Below are positions 31,745 to 40,722 of a stretch of DNA of 64,000 nt, one piece after another. How positions within the stretch are numbered: the first letter of the stretch is position 1; each line of letters starts with the position of its first letter. Below the pieces are notes generated by a model that did no database searches, had not been told where the DNA came from, and saw only the letters and a program-made list of their open reading frames with translations. Position numbers and translations under genes: made by a program. The stretch is taken from the NCBI GenBank assembly GCA_963843755.1, contig CAWJLS010000008.1, forward strand, positions 248,001-312,000, written 5' to 3'. This DNA is from CAWJLS01 sp963843755. Its GTDB lineage: Bacteria > Acidobacteriota > Thermoanaerobaculia > Multivoradales > DATKCC01.

Positions 31745-31936
31745 GGCGTCTGCCGGAGCGGGCCGGGAGGCCCGGCCTCCGGGACGGCGCACGAAGTGGG
31801 ACGGTTGGAGGGGCAACGTGCGCCTCGGCTCGGGTCGCGCCGGGCCTGGCCGGCTGCTCGGGCGCCGACGCGGGCGCGCCCCTCGACGCCCTCCGGCCCG
31901 GGCCTCCCGGCCCGCTCCCCTGCGAAGCGTTCGTCA
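31745..31936. repeat. Dispersed fold-back repeat, copy B
   Basis: The outer arms are perfect inverted repeats of 21 bp: 31755-31775 (core GGAGCGGGCCGGGAGG) and 31898-31918. Similar but imperfect sequence extends outward on both sides. The interior is about 120 bp and non-coding. The 64 bp at 31872-31935 match copy A with seven differences. The form resembles a small non-autonomous fold-back element or a REP/BIME-like sequence. No transposase is nearby. Confidence 0.7.
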
Positions 31937-32006
31937 ATCCCCCCTCCCGCAGAAGGTGATGTTGGGAAATCTCCTGCGGCGCAGACTCCTCGTCTCGGGC
32001 TTGCAG

Positions 32007-32012
32007 GTAGGA
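32007..32012 (+). promoter_or_regulatory. -10-like TAGGAT before the SDR gene
   Basis: TAGGAT ends ten bases before the ATG at 32023, and no ribosome site is present. The hexamer is identical to the -10 box of the pnt operon. Confidence 0.35.
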
Positions 32013-32022
32013 TCGCTTCACC

Positions 32023-32943
32023 ATGAGCGATCGAGGCAGGGTGGTCGTGACCGGCGGGTCGGGGATGATCGGGTCTGCCCTGACGGCGGAGCTGGCCGGC
32101 GCGGGGTACGAGGTCGTGGTGCTGTCGCGGCGGCCGGAGGCGGTGTCGGGGCTGCCGGACGGGGCGCGGGCCGTGGGCTGGGACGCGCAGACGGTCGCCG
32201 GCTGGGGCCAGGAGGTGGAGGGGGCTCGGGCGGTGGTCAACCTGGCCGGGGCCGGGATCGCGGACCGGCGCTGGACGGCCCGGCGCAAACGGCTTCTAGG
32301 GCTCAGCCGGACGGGGTCGACCCGGGCGGTGGCCCAGGCGATCCAGCGGGCGTCGGAGCGGCCGGCGATGCTGCTCCAGATGTCGGGGATCGATTACTAC
32401 GGCGATCACCCGGAGGAGCGGCGGGTGACCGAGGAGGTGCCGGCGGGCGAGGGATTTCTGGCCGACCTGACCCGGGACTGGGAGGCGGCGAGCCGGCCGG
32501 TCGAGGAGGTGGGGGTGCGGCGCTGTCTGCTGCGCACGAGCATGGTCCTCTCCGGCGAAGGCGGTGCGCTGCCCCGGCTGGCGCTGCCGTTCAAGCTGTT
32601 CGCCGGCGGCCCGGCCGGCGACGGCCGCCAGTGGGTCTCCTGGATCCACCTGCGCGACGAGGTCCGGGCGATTCGCTTCCTGCTCGAGAGCGAGGACGCC
32701 GACGGGGCGTTCAACCTGACCGCCCCGGAGCCGGTGACCAACCGCGAGCTCGCCCGGACCCTGGGGCAGGTTCTCGGCCGCCCGTCCTTCGTCCGGGCTC
32801 CCGCCTTCGCCCTGCGTCTGGCCCTGGGCGAGATGGCGGACGTGGTGCTCGACGGGAGGCGGGCGGTGCCGTACCGGTTGCTGGAGGAGGGGTTTTCGTT
32901 CGAGTACGGGACGTTGCGCGAGGCCCTCGGCGCGATCTACTGA
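32023..32943 (+). CDS. TIGR01777/YfcH-type SDR epimerase-like protein
   Basis: 306 residues. The Rossmann loop VVVTGGSGMIGSALTAEL binds NAD(P). Family blocks are VVLSRRP, VVNLAGAGIADRRWTARRK, LLQMSGIDYYGDHPEER and WIHLRDEVRAIRFLLE, and a C-terminal domain follows (FNLTAPEPVTNRELARTLGQ). YfcH/SDR39U1 proteins are widespread NAD(P)-dependent enzymes of unproven function. It ends next to the convergent HD gene. Confidence 0.9.
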   Translation: MSDRGRVVVTGGSGMIGSALTAELAGAGYEVVVLSRRPEAVSGLPDGARAVGWDAQTVAGWGQEVEGARAVVNLAGAGIADRRWTARRKRLLGLSRTGSTRAVAQAIQRASERPAMLLQMSGIDYYGDHPEERRVTEEVPAGEGFLADLTRDWEAASRPVEEVGVRRCLLRTSMVLSGEGGALPRLALPFKLFAGGPAGDGRQWVSWIHLRDEVRAIRFLLESEDADGAFNLTAPEPVTNRELARTLGQVLGRPSFVRAPAFALRLALGEMADVVLDGRRAVPYRLLEEGFSFEYGTLREALGAIY

Positions 32944-33057
32944 GTCTTCCCTCGATCCCTCGGGCCCTTTCCCGATCGACCAGAACGGCCGACGGACGCC
33001 GGCCTGGGCGGGGGGAAAGGGGCGCCCCCTACCGGCGATCTTGTGAGGTAGGCCGTT

Positions 33058-34281
33058 CTAGCCGTCCCAGAGGGAGCGGACGGTCGCTTCGACCTCGTCG
33101 CGCAGCTCGGGGCGGGCGTAGACGCGGTAGCGGTCGATTCGTTGCAGGTGGCGGATGAAGTGGCTGGCCCGCTCCATGGTGACGGTCGTGCCGTCGGCCC
33201 GGCGCACCAGCAGGTTTCCCTGGCCGAAGCGGTGGGGGTCTTTCGCCGAATGGGACTCGATCAGGTTCTCCCGGCCGAAACGCTCGTCGAGCCGGGGCAG
33301 GAGCTCTTCGAACGCGGTGCGTTGCCGGGCGGAGAGGTGCTCGTCGGTCTCGAACGCCAGCGGGAAGTGTGCGCGGGTGGTCACCGCCCGGGAGTGGACG
33401 TTGTCGGAGGCGCGCATGCGGGAGGTCACGGTCACGTCGTCGTGCTCCAGGAAGCTCTCCGGGTCGGACGGCCACCGCCAGCCGGCGGCGACCAGCCAGC
33501 GCGACAGGTGGAGCTCGAGCGCCTTGCTGATGACGTTGAAGTAGACCTGGGTGAACATGTAGTAGCGCGCCAGGACCAGCGCTTCGAGGGCGTGGACGCC
33601 CCCCTCGTCGACGCCGATGCCCCAGCGACCCGCCGCCACGTCTTCGATCGGCAGCATGGTGTCGAGCAGCCGGTCCAGGTCGTAGCTGCCGTAGCGCACG
33701 CCGCAGAACAGGCTGTCGCGCAGCAGGTAGTCCATCTTGTCGACGTCGAGCTCGCTGGAGATGATCTGGGCGAGCAGGTGGTCGACGCCCGGCTCACCCT
33801 CGCTGGAGGTCTCCTCCCCCTCCGGGGCGCCGGCGATCAGGCCGGCGACCCGCCGCTCGTCGAGGGCGCCGCCGTGGTGCGCGAAGATCTCGGCGATCTC
33901 CTCGTGGGCGATCAGCCGGCGGGTCATCTCCTCGTGATCGATCCCTTCGTCGAACAGCTCCTCGGCCGAGTGGCTGAACGGGGCGTGGCCGACGTCGTGG
34001 AGCAGGGCGGCGGCGCGGACGGCGCGGCGCTCGACCGCCTCGGGCCCCTGGGGCAGCAGGCCGCCGCTCTTGGCGGCGAGGGCGTCGTAGACCCGGCCGG
34101 CCAGCTCCATGGCGCCCAGGGCGTGGCTGAAGCGGCTGTGCTCCGCGCCCGGGTAGACCATGTAGGTCAGGCCGAGCTGGCGGATGAAGCGCAGCCGCTG
34201 GACCGGGCGGCTGTTGATCAGTGCGGCCTCGAGCGTGTCGGCGCGAATGAAGCCGTGGACCGGGTCGCGGATCGTCAGCAT
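33058..34281 (-). CDS. HD-domain phosphohydrolase (SAMHD1/dGTPase-like)
   Basis: 407 residues. The start IRDPVHGFIRADTLEAALINSRPVQ is the N-terminal signature of bacterial SAMHD1-like proteins. Metal ligands are in SRFSHALGAMELA, LLHDVGHAPFSHSAEEL (HD pair) and ELDVDKMDYLLRDS. Members remove triphosphate from deoxynucleotides or regulate nucleotide pools. The C-terminal half is variable. The Lon-N-domain gene ends 52 bp upstream on the same strand, so they may share a transcript. Confidence 0.9.
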   Translation of the reverse strand: MLTIRDPVHGFIRADTLEAALINSRPVQRLRFIRQLGLTYMVYPGAEHSRFSHALGAMELAGRVYDALAAKSGGLLPQGPEAVERRAVRAAALLHDVGHAPFSHSAEELFDEGIDHEEMTRRLIAHEEIAEIFAHHGGALDERRVAGLIAGAPEGEETSSEGEPGVDHLLAQIISSELDVDKMDYLLRDSLFCGVRYGSYDLDRLLDTMLPIEDVAAGRWGIGVDEGGVHALEALVLARYYMFTQVYFNVISKALELHLSRWLVAAGWRWPSDPESFLEHDDVTVTSRMRASDNVHSRAVTTRAHFPLAFETDEHLSARQRTAFEELLPRLDERFGRENLIESHSAKDPHRFGQGNLLVRRADGTTVTMERASHFIRHLQRIDRYRVYARPELRDEVEATVRSLWDG

Positions 34282-34333
34282 GCCGCGGGGGAGGCCTCCG
34301 GACGGGCCGGCAAGGGGACGAGCACGGGGCGAA

Positions 34334-35035
34334 TCAGTTCCATTCGGCTCCGTCCGCGAGGCGCCGGTAGGGGCGGAGCAGGTCGAGCACCCGCCGGCGG
34401 CTGCGCAGGATGCGGAGCAGCTCGACGGCGCGGTCGGGGAGCGGGGACTCGAGCAGGTCGATCTTGCGCAGGGCGGGCACGTCGAGCTGGGCGGCCAGTC
34501 CGTTGACCAGGTACTCGAAGCTGGTGCGGGCGGTCAGGTCCGCCAGGTCGTGGTGGTCGACCGGGAACTGGTCGCCCATTTCCTGGGCGAGGCCGCGGAC
34601 GATGACCAGGATCTCCCGGCGCATGGTCTGGACCGCCGGGTCGCTCTCGTCCACCTGGGTCTCCTCGAGCGGCCGGACCACCGCGCGCCGGTAGGGCAGG
34701 AGGAGGTTCTCCTCCTCGTACTCGACGGCGAAGCGGAACTCGCCCCGCAGGACGATGTTCGAGCGGCCGTCGGGCAGGGTGTCGATGTCGACCAGGCGTC
34801 CGGCGGTCCCCTCGGGGAAGATGGCGGGCGGCTGGCCGAAGCCCCGCTCCGGTCCGGGCTTGAGCAGCACCATGCCGATCCACCGGGCCCGCTCGTCCCG
34901 TCCGATCACGTCCCGGACCATGCGCCGGTAGCGCGGCTCGAAGACGTGGAGCTTCAGATCCGTGTGCGGGAAGTGCACCACGTCCGGGAGCGGGAACAGG
35001 GGGATGCGGGGGTGGGGGCTCACGCCGTGGATCAT
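34334..35035 (-). CDS. Lon N-terminal (LAN) domain protein
   Basis: 233 residues with only the substrate-binding domain of Lon protease: RIPLFPLPDVVHFPHTDLKLHVFEPRYRRMV, then GRLVDIDTLPDGRSNIVLRG and a helical C-terminus. There is no AAA+ or protease domain. Stand-alone members are common and are thought to bind peptides or proteins, with no proven role. The start ATG at 35035 has no ribosome site; a TATA core shared with the divergent gene lies eight bases upstream. Confidence 0.9.
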   Translation of the reverse strand: MIHGVSPHPRIPLFPLPDVVHFPHTDLKLHVFEPRYRRMVRDVIGRDERARWIGMVLLKPGPERGFGQPPAIFPEGTAGRLVDIDTLPDGRSNIVLRGEFRFAVEYEEENLLLPYRRAVVRPLEETQVDESDPAVQTMRREILVIVRGLAQEMGDQFPVDHHDLADLTARTSFEYLVNGLAAQLDVPALRKIDLLESPLPDRAVELLRILRSRRRVLDLLRPYRRLADGAEWN

Positions 35036-35043
35036 AGCAACGT

Positions 35044-35051
35044 GCTATAAC
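35044..35051. promoter_or_regulatory. Shared TATA core of two divergent genes
   Basis: GCTATAAC gives a TGC-extended -10 (TATAAC, 35046-35051) for the plus-strand gene at 35068. Read on the other strand, TATAGC lies eight bases before the ATG at 35035. Both transcripts would have very short leaders. Confidence 0.4.
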
Positions 35052-35067
35052 TCCAGCCGTTCCCCCG

Positions 35068-36030
35068 ATGCGCTGTCCGGCTCCATCGACGGTCCCGCTC
35101 CTGATCCTGCTGACGCTGGTGACCAGCGTGGCGTTCGCCGTGCCGTGGGCTCGTGCCCAATCGTCTGCCCCCGCGGCAGCCTCGACGCCCGAGGGCGCCG
35201 CGACCGTCGACCTGGTGAACGCCGGCGACCGCGCCTTCGCCGAACGGGCGCACCAGGTCGGCGGCGTCTGGCGGCCCGACGCCGCGGCCGTCGGCCGCGC
35301 CGTCGACGACTACCAGGCCGCGGTCGACGAGGACGGCGACGACTTCGCCGCCTGGAAGGGTCTGCTGACGGCCCTCTACTTCGAAGGCGAGTACCTGGCC
35401 GGCGACCAGGAGCGGCGACGACAGGTCTTCGAACGGGGCAAGGAGGCGGCGGAGGCGGCCCTGGCCCGGTTGGCGCGCCGCGCCGGCGCGGAGCCGGATG
35501 CCTTCCGCGACCTCGATCCCGGCGAACGCGTGGCGCGGTTGACGCGGGTCGACGGTCTGCGCGAGGACGCCGCCGCGCTCTACTTCTGGTCGGGGGTCCA
35601 TTGGGGGCTCTGGGGCGACGCCTTCGGCCGGTTGGCGGCGGCCCGGCAGGGGGTCGCGGGGACGGTGCGCGACGACGCGCTGACCGCCCTCGCCCTCGAC
35701 CCGGACGTCGAGCGTGCCGGCCCCCACCGGGTGCTCGGACGGCTTCATTCCGAGGCGCCCAAGATCCCGTTCTTCACCGGCTGGATCGACCGCGGCCTGG
35801 CGATCTCCGAGCTGGAGAAGGCGGTGGCCGAGGCGCCGGACGAGCCGCTCAACCGCCTCTACCTGGCGGAGGCGCTGCTCGATCACCGGCCGGAGAGCCG
35901 GCGCCAGGCGATCGAGCAGCTCCGCGCCATCCTCGCCCGGCCCGTGACCCCTCCCCGGGCGGTGGAGCTGAGCAGCGCCCAGGCGGAGGCGCGGCGCCTG
36001 CTCGGCGACCTGGAGGACGCATCCCGTTGA
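35068..36030 (+). CDS. TRAP-transporter T-component-like (TatT) secreted protein
   Basis: 320 residues with a signal peptide (hydrophobic 10-27, AQS cleavage region). The helical body contains AALYFWSGVHWGLWGDAFG, ALDPDVERAGPHRVLGRLHSEAP and AISELEKAVAEAPDEPLNRLYLAEALLDHRP. These positions match the TatT family of TPR-like periplasmic proteins that accompany some TRAP transporters and form ligand-binding trimers. No TRAP genes are here; instead a cation symporter follows 58 bp downstream. A co-operon with it is likely but not proven. Confidence 0.65.
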   Translation: MRCPAPSTVPLLILLTLVTSVAFAVPWARAQSSAPAAASTPEGAATVDLVNAGDRAFAERAHQVGGVWRPDAAAVGRAVDDYQAAVDEDGDDFAAWKGLLTALYFEGEYLAGDQERRRQVFERGKEAAEAALARLARRAGAEPDAFRDLDPGERVARLTRVDGLREDAAALYFWSGVHWGLWGDAFGRLAAARQGVAGTVRDDALTALALDPDVERAGPHRVLGRLHSEAPKIPFFTGWIDRGLAISELEKAVAEAPDEPLNRLYLAEALLDHRPESRRQAIEQLRAILARPVTPPRAVELSSAQAEARRLLGDLEDASR

Positions 36031-36088
36031 AGCCGCCGGTCCCGCCGCGGTCCGGTTCGTCCCACGCTCGCGCTCTGGCGGAGTCTCC

Positions 36089-37393
<1,305 letters not shown>

Positions 37394-37425
37394 CTGGTCG
37401 CCCCTCCAACCCCCTGTCCCCTTCC

Positions 37426-38124
37426 CTAACCGGTCCAAGGGATCTGTTCGATCCACTCCTCGGGAGGCGCGGGGGGGAGGGCGGCCAGGAGCTGGGCGAC
37501 GGTCCGGCCGTCGGGTGGGACGGGCAGATCGGGCGCGATGGCGGCGAGCGGCTCGAGCACGAAGCGCCGGCTCCGGAGCCGTGGGTGGGGGAGCGTCAGC
37601 TCGGGCGTGTCGCTCACGCAGGAGCCGAACAGCACCAGGTCGACGTCGAGAGGGCGCGGGTCGGCGTGGGCGCGCCCTACCGAAGAGGCGCGTTGGCGGC
37701 CCGCTGCGAGCTCGAGAGCCTTCCCGACGGCGAGGACGTCGCCGGGCGCGAGCCGGGTCGTGCCGAGGGCGGCGGTGTTGAAGAAGGGGGGCTGGTCTGA
37801 GGGAGGAACCGGGGCGCTGCGGTAGAGCGGGGCGATCTCGAGGGGGCCGAGGGCTTCGGCCAGCCGTTCGAGGGCGGCGGCCAGGGTCGAGCGGGTCGAT
37901 CGCTCGACGGCCCGATTGGCGCCGAGGGCGAGGGCGAAGACGGTGGCGTCTCTGCGCGGTCGCCGTGGCCGCTCGAACCGTTCAGGCCGCTCGCAGGGAG
38001 GGGCCTGCGCGGAGCCGTCGGACGCGGGTCGGATGCCTTCAGTCGTCGAGGTCGTCGTCGTCCTCGTCGTCGAATTCTTCGTCGTCGAGCCCCTCGAGAT
38101 CCTCGTCTTCGAGGTCTTCGTCAT
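37426..38124 (-). CDS. folK: HPPK, folate biosynthesis pyrophosphokinase, with overlapping N-terminus
   Basis: The family core covers the last 170 residues: FALALGANRAVERSTRST, APLYRSAPVPPSDQPPFFNTA, ADPRPLDVDLVLFG and LTLPHPRLRSRRFVLEPLAAIAPDLP. It transfers pyrophosphate from ATP to 6-hydroxymethyl-dihydropterin in folate synthesis. The start is a puzzle: no ATG, GTG or TTG exists in frame between the core and an ATG at 38124, which lies inside the upstream gene. Used as start, it gives 232 residues, a 60-residue Thr/Arg/Pro-rich leader and an 86-bp overlap. A rare ATC start (about 38033) is the alternative. Confidence in the enzyme is high, in the start low. Confidence 0.85.
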   Translation of the reverse strand: MTKTSKTRISRGSTTKNSTTRTTTTSTTEGIRPASDGSAQAPPCERPERFERPRRPRRDATVFALALGANRAVERSTRSTLAAALERLAEALGPLEIAPLYRSAPVPPSDQPPFFNTAALGTTRLAPGDVLAVGKALELAAGRQRASSVGRAHADPRPLDVDLVLFGSCVSDTPELTLPHPRLRSRRFVLEPLAAIAPDLPVPPDGRTVAQLLAALPPAPPEEWIEQIPWTG

Positions 38125-38380
38125 CGAGGTCTTCGAAGGAGTCGTCGTCCCCGGTCAGGTCTGGCTCGGAGGAGCTGCGTTCCGGCTCCGGCTCCGGCTC
38201 AGGGGTCGCCTCGGCCGGTGCGGCTTTCTTCGTCTTGCGGCGGCTCTTCGACTTGGCCTGATCCTCGTCCTCGCCGGCGACCTTTGCGCCGCAACGGGGG
38301 CAGACGGGGTCCGGCTTGCCCAGGTCGTAGAACTTCGCACCGCATTCGGAGCACTCGTGCTTCTTTCCGAGCTCTGGCAT
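38039..38380 (-). CDS. FYDLN-acid family protein
   Basis: 113 residues. The start PELGKKHECSECGAKFYDLGKPDPVCPRCGAK carries four cysteines for a zinc ribbon and the FYDL motif. A Lys-rich patch follows, then 50 residues that are almost all Asp/Glu. This is the layout of the TIGR02300 (FYDLN_acid) family, conserved in alpha-proteobacteria and a few other phyla, function unknown. A strong promoter (TTGACA, 17 bp, TAGCTT) lies 43 bp upstream. The acidic C-terminus overlaps the possible start of folK in another frame. Confidence 0.88.
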   Translation of the reverse strand: MPELGKKHECSECGAKFYDLGKPDPVCPRCGAKVAGEDEDQAKSKSRRKTKKAAPAEATPEPEPEPERSSSEPDLTGDDDSFEDLDDEDLEDEDLEGLDDEEFDDEDDDDLDD

Positions 38381-38422
38381 CTCTTGAAGTCCTCCTCGAA
38401 CTGCTGGCCTGACGGGGTCGCG

Positions 38423-38451
38423 AAGCTAGCACCAGCCCCCGAACCTGTCAA
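38423..38451 (-). promoter_or_regulatory. Strong sigma-70-type promoter of the FYDLN-acid gene
   Basis: Minus strand: TTGACA (38451-38446), 17 bp, TAGCTT (38428-38423), with GGTGC directly before the -10. The pilM promoter has the same TTGACA, the same 17-bp gap and the same GGTGCTAGC string. Confidence 0.65.
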
Positions 38452-38483
38452 CAGAGTTTGGGCGGGCGGCCGGTCACGGATTT

Positions 38484-38513
38484 GTGCGCCGCGCGCACTA
38501 CAGAGTTGCGCAC
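38484..38513. promoter_or_regulatory. Possible operator upstream of mbtH
   Basis: GTGCGC and GCGCAC form an inverted repeat around CGC (38484-38498), and a further TGCGCAC lies at 38507-38513. The site stands in the 266-bp divergent region between the FYDLN-acid gene and mbtH. Regulator unknown; CG-rich palindromes arise easily by chance in this DNA. Confidence 0.25.
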
Positions 38514-38646
38514 GCCGCCTCTGTCTGCCGGCCCGGCCGGCCGGGAGGCTGAAGCTGTACCTTGAACCCGTGACGCCGCATTCCGGAGTCCAGGCGGCCC
38601 CGGCCGGCGCTTCCAAGAATCGGTACCACCAGGAGGATCCAGCTCG

Positions 38647-38886
38647 ATGGACCAGTGGGAACGCGAAGACACCACGACCTACAAGGTCGTCATCAACCAC
38701 GAAGAGCAGTACTCGATCTGGCCGGCCGATCGGGAGAACCCCTTGGGCTGGAACGATGTGGGCAAGCAAGGTACGAAGCAGGAGTGCCTCGACTACATCG
38801 AAGAGGTGTGGACCGACATGCGTCCCCTGTCCCTGCGCAAGAAGATGGAGGAGATGGAGAAGGCGGCCGCCAAGGACGCGGACTGA
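38647..38886 (+). CDS. MbtH-like protein (NRPS adenylation-domain partner)
   Basis: 79 residues. The ATG follows CCAGGAGG. It contains the invariant MbtH positions: VVINHEEQYSIWPADRENPLGW, then ECLDYIEEVWTDMRPLSLR. MbtH proteins bind and activate adenylation domains of non-ribosomal peptide synthetases. The thioesterase gene starts four bases after its stop, so the two are coupled. No adenylation, condensation or carrier domain gene occurs in the window. Confidence 0.93.
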   Translation: MDQWEREDTTTYKVVINHEEQYSIWPADRENPLGWNDVGKQGTKQECLDYIEEVWTDMRPLSLRKKMEEMEKAAAKDAD

Positions 38887-38890
38887 CGGC

Positions 38891-39682
38891 ATGAGCTCGA
38901 CCGGCGTCAGCCCCTGGCTCAAGATCTTTCGGCCGCGGCCCGGGGCGACCCTCAGGCTGTTCTGCTTTCCCTACGCCGGCGGCGGGGCGTCCGTGTATCG
39001 CCTGTGGCCGGACGATCTGCCCGACTGGGTCGAGGTGTGCGCGGTCCAGCTCCCGGGGCGCGAATCCCGCTGGCGCGAGGAGCCGTTCCTGCTCATGGAG
39101 CCGTTGGCCGACGCCGCCACCGCGGCCCTGGTCCCCCGGCTCGACCGGCCGTTCGCGTTTTTCGGCCACAGCATGGGGGGCGCCCTCGCCTTCGAGGTCA
39201 CCCGGCGCCTGGCCGCCCGCGTCTCGGGCAACGGCTTCGGCCCCTCCCGCCTGCCGCTTCACCTGTTCGTCTCCGGCCGCCCGGCTCCGGGCGTGCGCGA
39301 CGACAAGGATCCGATCCACGAGCTGCCGCGGGAGGAGTTCATCGAGGCCATCCGCGGCTACAGCGGGACGCCGGAGGAGGTGCTCCAGAACCGGGAGCTC
39401 ATGGAGCTGGTGGAGCCGCTGCTGCGCGCCGACTTCGCCGTTTCGGAGACCTACCGGCCGGAGACGGAGCGCGAGCCGTTCGACATCGCGATCACGGCGC
39501 TCGGCGGCGTCGGTGACGAGGACGTCTCGGAGGAGCACCTGGAAGCCTGGCGCAACGAGACCCGGGGGCCGTTCCGGATGCAGATGTTCGACGGCGGCCA
39601 CTTCTTCCTGACCGAGCGGCACGCGGAGGTGCTCGCCACGGTCCGCCGGGAGCTGGCCCGGCTTCCGGTCGCGGTCGGCTGA
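38891..39682 (+). CDS. Type II thioesterase (GrsT-like) of non-ribosomal peptide or polyketide synthesis
   Basis: 263 residues, alpha/beta hydrolase. LFCFPYAGGGASVYRLWPDDLP is the hallmark N-terminus, VQLPGRESRWREEPF follows, the nucleophile is in FFGHSMGGALAFE and the catalytic His in MFDGGHFFLTE. These enzymes clear wrong or stalled acyl groups from carrier domains. Its place between mbtH and a phosphopantetheinyl transferase supports a role in an NRPS/PKS system encoded elsewhere. Confidence 0.93.
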   Translation: MSSTGVSPWLKIFRPRPGATLRLFCFPYAGGGASVYRLWPDDLPDWVEVCAVQLPGRESRWREEPFLLMEPLADAATAALVPRLDRPFAFFGHSMGGALAFEVTRRLAARVSGNGFGPSRLPLHLFVSGRPAPGVRDDKDPIHELPREEFIEAIRGYSGTPEEVLQNRELMELVEPLLRADFAVSETYRPETEREPFDIAITALGGVGDEDVSEEHLEAWRNETRGPFRMQMFDGGHFFLTERHAEVLATVRRELARLPVAVG

Positions 39683-39690
39683 GGCCGCTG

Positions 39691-39696
39691 CTACGA
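39691..39696 (+). promoter_or_regulatory. TGC-extended -10-like element before the PPTase gene
   Basis: TGC followed by TACGAT, ending seven bases before the GTG at 39704, with no ribosome site. It could give a separate leaderless message for the transferase inside the cassette. Confidence 0.35.
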
Positions 39697-39703
39697 TCCT
39701 TCC

Positions 39704-40537
39704 GTGGTCCGGGACGCGGCGACGCTGACGATCGATTCCCCGTGGCCGGCGGCGGCCGCGGTGCCGGCGTCGGCGGGCGGCTCCTCTCTACCCGACGAGC
39801 GCACGGTCGGCGTCTGGCTGATCGACCTGGACCGCCCTGCGCTGGCGCCGGAGCGTCTGGCGGCCCACCTGGCGCCGGACGAGCGCGCCCGCGCCGAGCG
39901 CTTCCGCTTCGACGTCCATCGGCGCCGCTTCGCCACCGGCCGCGGCGCCCTGCGCGAGATTCTCGGCCGCCTGCTCGACCGCGATCCGGCGGCGCTCTCC
40001 TTCGCCTACGGGACCAAGGGCAAGCCCCGCCTGGTCGCAGGGGGCGGAGGCGCCGGCGGGGACGCCTTGCGGTTCAACCTGTCCCACTCCCAGAACGCCG
40101 CCCTGCTCGCCGTCGCCTGGGACCGGGAGGTCGGCGTCGACGTCGAGGCGCTCCGCCCGCTCGACGACGCCCCGCTGTTGGTCGAGCGCTTCTTCGCGCC
40201 CCGGGAGCGCCGCACCTTCGCCGGCCTGCCGGAGACCGAGCGGCTGGCCGGCTTCTACACCGCCTGGACCCGCAAGGAGGCCTACGTCAAGGCGCGCGGC
40301 GACGGGCTGTCGCTGCCGACGACCGCGTTCGAGGTCGAGCTCGCCCCCGGCAGCGAGGCGCGGCTGGTCGCGTTCGATCAGGAGCCCGAGGAGGTCGGGC
40401 GCTGGGATCTCGTCGGCCTGGAGCCGGCGCCGGGGTTCCTCGGGGCGCTGGCGGTCGAGGCGCGGCATGGGGAGGCGGCGCCGGAGACACCGGAGAGGCG
40501 CCCGGACCGGGTCGAGCTCCGGGTCTGGGCGTCCTGA
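39704..40537 (+). CDS. 4'-phosphopantetheinyl transferase, Sfp/Gsp type
   Basis: 277 residues from GTG at 39704. Family motifs are RFRFDVHRRRFATGRGALRE, FAYGTKGKPRL, FNLSHSQNAALLA, VGVDVEALRPL (metal-binding Asp/Glu) and FYTAWTRKEAYVKARGDGL. It transfers the phosphopantetheine arm from coenzyme A to carrier domains. A Ser/Ala/Pro-rich leader of about 35 residues precedes the fold; a shorter start is possible. With mbtH and the thioesterase it completes a three-gene helper set for NRPS/PKS assembly. Confidence 0.93.
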   Translation: MVRDAATLTIDSPWPAAAAVPASAGGSSLPDERTVGVWLIDLDRPALAPERLAAHLAPDERARAERFRFDVHRRRFATGRGALREILGRLLDRDPAALSFAYGTKGKPRLVAGGGGAGGDALRFNLSHSQNAALLAVAWDREVGVDVEALRPLDDAPLLVERFFAPRERRTFAGLPETERLAGFYTAWTRKEAYVKARGDGLSLPTTAFEVELAPGSEARLVAFDQEPEEVGRWDLVGLEPAPGFLGALAVEARHGEAAPETPERRPDRVELRVWAS

Positions 40538-40722
40538 GAGCGCCGCGTGCCCTTTCGTGCCCGGTCCCGACGGGGCCGGGCGGGGCGGCCGGGCGAAATT
40601 CTCCCGCCGCGGACGCGGTTTGCTTCTCCGTGCCGTTTGCCCGAGCGTCCGCTCCGGGCGCTCCACAACCCCCTGGCCCGCTGAACCTCCGAACCAGCTC
40701 CGCCGCCCACCGAGATCCGTCG

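Noticed and set aside
31755..31918. Insertion sequence
   Set aside because: The inverted arms enclose only about 120 bp with no transposase, and I see no target-site duplication. It is reported as a fold-back repeat instead.
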